From Monarcha castaneiventris obscurior (lineage: Eukaryota > Chordata > Aves > Passeriformes > Monarchidae): a stretch of DNA of 64,000 bases. Positions within the stretch are counted from its first letter, which is position 1, and every line of letters starts with the position of its first letter. The stretch spans positions 11,159,001-11,223,000 of the forward strand of contig JAMPIT010000230.1 in NCBI GenBank assembly GCA_026261815.1, in the 5' to 3' direction. Below the pieces are notes generated by a model, which did no database searches, had not been told where the DNA came from, and saw only the letters and a list, made by a program, of their open reading frames with translations. Made by a program: the position numbers and the translations under genes. Below, piece by piece: positions 60,401 to 64,000 of this stretch.

Positions 60401-62025
60401 TTTCTAGCTGAGACATTCCTAAAAGACATACTCAGGGAAGTGGTAATTCAAGAATAACTGAATAGGAAATTGCCCAATCAATGTAGTTTGATGTTTACAT
60501 ATAATTTCACAATATGCTATTATGTTAACCACTTGATTGGCATATATTTATGTTGTGGTGATTTCCAAGCACTCAGGAAATGTGGACCCAAGAAAGGGTT
60601 GATTTCTTTGGGAGGTGAAATGGTTGTCAAATACAAAGAGTACTGATTGCTACTCCACTTTGCTTACCTATTTCTGATGTCCTTAACAAGAGAGATGAAA
60701 TGGCAAAGCCTGGTGCAGCTGACAGGTCAGAGATGAAGAACAACATTTTCTGAATCCAAGGAAGTTCTGTGCCTTTGTGTTTATACTTTATTTTGCACAA
60801 AGTGCTTCCAAAATCTGCTGTAAAAGCTCTCAGCCCTAACCTGCTTCCCACACCACTGTAAGCAGAGCTGAGTCAATGATGGCTCTGGGAGGCCAGCACT
60901 GGTCTTTGCCTTCTGTTCAGCCTGTTCCATCCTGCTGGCTCCTCACAAAGAAAGGGTTTTCATGCCAAATAAGTGAACAAACATTTCATACTGGTCCTTG
61001 CTTATCATGGTTAGTCCTGTCCTTATAAATAACATTAATAGTTCAATAGCTTTTGTACTTTTGCCACACTACCACTTAGTCAGTTTCCATCAATCACATG
61101 CTGAAATAAATCTCTGATAGAATCAAATTAAGTGCTCTGTGAAGAGTTTACATCACTTCCCGAACTTGGTCCCCGAACAAGGACTCTCCAGTGCCTTTTG
61201 AATATTTACTGCATTCTCTGCAGTGCTACCCACTGCACATTGCACTCTATTGCCCTTATCCAGAATCCCCATACTTAATGAGTCTTTTAGCATGTGGGAA
61301 GGAAAGGTTTATAAATAACTACACTATCAGAAAACACCCTCAAGCACTTCCTTTTACAGTATTTACTAACAGCTTTTCTATGTTATTTTTATTATTTATC
61401 TTGAGATTAAAATCAGACTTTATTGTGTCATGTTCAATATTCTACTGGAAAAAATATATAGCAGATCTTGTCTCACCAGCTGCCATTCACAAATTGCCTA
61501 CAAGATGCAAAGCAAAGTGACATGTGGCCCAGAAAGTCATTATATGCTATGATAGATCCAATTGTGCCTGTCCCTAATGGATTCTTATATAAAGTCTGCC
61601 CTTAAGGTTACTTCCACAAAAAACAACATGCAAGAAGTCAGTCTCTATCCTGGAAATGACTGCATGGACATATCTTTCAACAGGTGGTGCCTCTTCTTTG
61701 TTCCTGAAGTCAAAGTAAGCCCTGCAGAGAAATGCTTTGCAGAATATTGTTGTAGTTTGGAAAAGGGAACAGTATCTCTGAATATATTCAGAATAAGTGA
61801 GTGTGAATGAGGCATTAAGTAAGGTTATCAAGAAGGGCTGCACAGCTCTTCTTCTTGACTCTGACCATGAGCAGAATTTGGTGTTAAAGAGTCCATCCTT
61901 GCCAAAAACTAGGGAACTGTCCATCATTCCAGAATAAATCCAAAATGGATTTAAAACAAAGTTTAGTGCTCTGAAGTCTTTTCCTGTAATCCCATAGGGA
62001 ACCCACACTGGAGCCATTGGTTCCT
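57417..62025. other. Non-genic sequence with a GC-richer islet
   Basis: No gene recognised. About 58390-58860 is GC-richer, with overlapping open frames in both directions (58775-58353 minus, 140 codons; 58340-58585 plus) and no domain. Frames 60025-60411 (128 codons) and 61191-61520 (109 codons) are unrecognised. At 59031-59061 ATAATTCTATCAT is duplicated. The minus-strand frame 62017-61574 (147 codons) abuts the LTR-type repeat and may be decayed element sequence. Confidence 0.5.
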
Positions 62026-62545
62026 GAAGGATTGCTCCCTCTGGACAGGAATCATGCTGGAGCAGTTTTTGGAGAACTGCAGCCCATGGGAAGGATGCTC
62101 TGGAGCAGTTTGTGAAGGGTTGTATCCTGTGGGAGCACCCTACTCTGGAGCAGGGAAGAGCATGAGGAGTAAAGAAGAGCAGAGACGAAACATAAGAAAC
62201 TGACCGTCCCTCCCCATCATCCTTCTCTGCTTGGGAGGGAGGAGGTGAAAGACATGGGAAGGAAGTGCAGGCTGGAACAATGGGAAGGGTTTGAGAAGGT
62301 GGTTTATGGTTTGTTCTTATTTCTCATTATCCTATTCTCTTTTTTTCTCTCTAACTTAATTTAATTTCCCTAAGTTGAGTCTGTTTTGCTCATTATGGTA
62401 AACTGGTAAATGATCTGCCTGTCCTTATCTTGATTTGATATCAACCTATGAGTTTTTCCTCATAATTCCCCCCCTGCTCTATGAGAAGGGAGTGATAGAG
62501 CAGCTTGGTAAGCACCCAGCAGCCAGCCAAAGTTAACACACCACA
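62026..62545 (+). mobile_element. Endogenous retrovirus LTR-type repeat (decayed)
   Basis: A long, non-coding repeat resembling an avian ERV 3'-end/LTR family I recall from many neoavian genomes. Landmarks in order: CTGGAGCAGTTTTTGGAGAA, CTGCAGCCCATGGGAAGGA, a second CTGGAGCAGTTTGTGAAGGG, ATCCTGTGGGAG, CTGGAGCAGGGAAGAGCATG, AACTGACCGTCCCTCCCC, TTTCCCTAAGTTGAGTCTG, TTTTGCTCATTATGGTAA, TGTCCTTATCTTGAT, GAGTGATAGAGCAGCTTGG, and the terminal CCAGCCAAAGTTAACACACC. No gag, pol or env frame is attached, so it is a solo LTR or 3' remnant without coding capacity. Assignment to ERVL or ERVK class is not attempted; boundaries are approximate. Confidence 0.7.
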
Positions 62546-64000
62546 AAAACTGAATATGCCAGCTTGTTTAAGAGGGAAAAAAAGAACTGTTTCCGCTTGC
62601 GTTATAGATAAAAATTCTGGTTTATCCCTATTCCACAAGTTTTCGTTAGTTCAGAAGTGGGATGAACTACTATTGATTCACAGAACACTAGCTATATACT
62701 TCTGTTATTGTAGATTATGTATTTATTTGTTGTGTAAAACTCATAACCATTTTCAGATGAATCAATTTTTTTCCTTCTATCACAAATAACAGCCATAATA
62801 GCAAGAAAAATGAAGATTATAAATGAAAAATCTTTCTGTTTATACTAAAGTCCTTGCTTTCTTGCAAAATTTGAAATAAAAATCTGTGACTATAGTAGAA
62901 TTGTTTACAAATAGATCTTTAGTTGTTTTTTATTTTGATTTTTTTTTTTAATTCTATAAAGAAATATTTCACATTTTGAAACATTTGCCCTGGAAAGAGA
63001 AAACCCCCAAGTGGAATTTTCCTATAAATTTCCAGGAAGAACATGCATATAGAATCTTTACTTTTGACATAAACTGGAAAGGTTTCATGTCTTCTGCTTT
63101 AGAAGCTCCCACTGTATGTACCCTTATTTCTTTCAGAAAAGGTCTTAATAAGTGAAAGGACTTAATTCTTCACTTTTGCAATACTTTTTCAGCGAAACAG
63201 ATTAGTTTCTGAAGAAACCATTAGCTTTAAAATTTTTACACATACAAGAATTTTTAGTTTGTTACAAATAAGGATTTTAAAGTTTTATGTTTACTCATCA
63301 TTCTGCATAATTCTCTTGAGAATTGACAAAACTAATTTCTAGATTCATTATGCTTGATACAATGTAGGATCTTCAGGTGTCTAACCCTGCATGTGTGATT
63401 CATGTGGGCCTCTACAGAGTACCTTGCTACTTCACAAGGTCACTAGACAGGTCCCTACCTACACATCCCTGCTTTTTCACAGCTGGGCCTGGGAAATGTA
63501 TAAAGGATGAATAGGATAGGATGGTGGCACAAACTTCTTTTTTGAAAAGGAAATTCAGAGACAGTGATGAAGATCTAAGAGGTAACAAATTCCTTGTGTC
63601 AAAAATATTTGTATCGTGGAAGAACATGTCTTGCTACTCCTCTGAAACTGCACTAAAGCCCACTGAGAAGTCAGCTCAAAATGATGGGAAGGTCATTTTT
63701 CTCTATCACAATAGCTCTGAAGAAGCTATTGAATTTTTTTTTTTTTTGGTAGATAATAAGCCCAGTTGCAGGAGAGCTATAAAACGTCATGTTGCTCCTT
63801 CCAAAAGTGTTAGCATGTATTGCCAGTAGATTTGTGTTTATTTAATTTTGTGATTAAAGCTTCTATTGATTCCCCTGAAGCATAGAATATATCAATATCT
63901 TTAGTTTCAAAGGATCATTCAGTAGTACAGAAATAGAGGACTCAACATAGAAGCAGGTGCTTTATTTTAAATTTATGAAACTCCACAGTGAATCCCCTGA
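62546..64000. other. Non-genic A+T-rich sequence
   Basis: No gene recognised. Frames of up to 102 codons (63521-63829 plus) have no identifiable domain; that frame crosses a T14 run at 63734-63747. T homopolymers also occur at 62939-62949. Confidence 0.55.

Overview
The window is vertebrate nuclear DNA and almost certainly avian. It is A+T-rich with scattered small GC-richer islets, has very low interspersed-repeat density, and has no compact gene packing, ribosome-binding sites or operons. The clearest taxonomic marks are a CR1 LINE 3' end at 38466-38684, ending in the diagnostic ATTCTGTG repeat, and a decayed endogenous-retrovirus LTR-type repeat at 62026-62545 of a kind common in Neoaves, including songbirds. 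I infer a neoavian and probably passerine bird; the species cannot be fixed by reading alone. The first six bases are a HindIII site, so the window may start at the end of a HindIII BAC insert.

I found no protein-coding gene I can defend. Open frames are short (at most about 176 codons), match no family I recognise, and are longest where GC content is high or simple repeats remove stop codons. The window reads as intergenic or long-intron DNA. A few short segments with strong splice-like borders are listed as low-confidence exon candidates (9868-9930 and 13666-13697 on +, 28205-28377 on -).

Layout. 1-400: an ancient tRNA-headed SINE on the minus strand. 400-20 kb: unique A+T-rich DNA with a 54-bp tandem duplication at 6989 and an exact 29-bp duplication at 17763. 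20-21.8 kb: two dinucleotide repeats, a GC-richer patch and a palindromic RFX-type X-box. 22-30 kb: unique DNA. 30.1-31.0 kb: the only real CpG island. 31.3-32.9 kb: a 10-bp minisatellite, an old CR1/L3-like fragment, a MIR-like SINE and another old repeat remnant. 33-38.3 kb: unique DNA with a homeodomain-type inverted repeat at 36533. 38.3-38.7 kb: simple repeats and the CR1. 38.7-62 kb: unique DNA with GC islets near 43.7, 45.1, 49.6 and 58.6 kb and a second MIR-like SINE near 46.6 kb. 62.0-62.5 kb: the LTR-type repeat. 62.5-64 kb: A+T-rich unique DNA.

No operon, CRISPR array, phage, plasmid or toxin system is visible, and I found no convincing new multi-gene system. The more interesting signals are the ancient SINE, the orphan CpG island, candidate regulatory palindromes, and the exon-like segments. 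All repeat calls rest on recalled consensus features, not on a database search.
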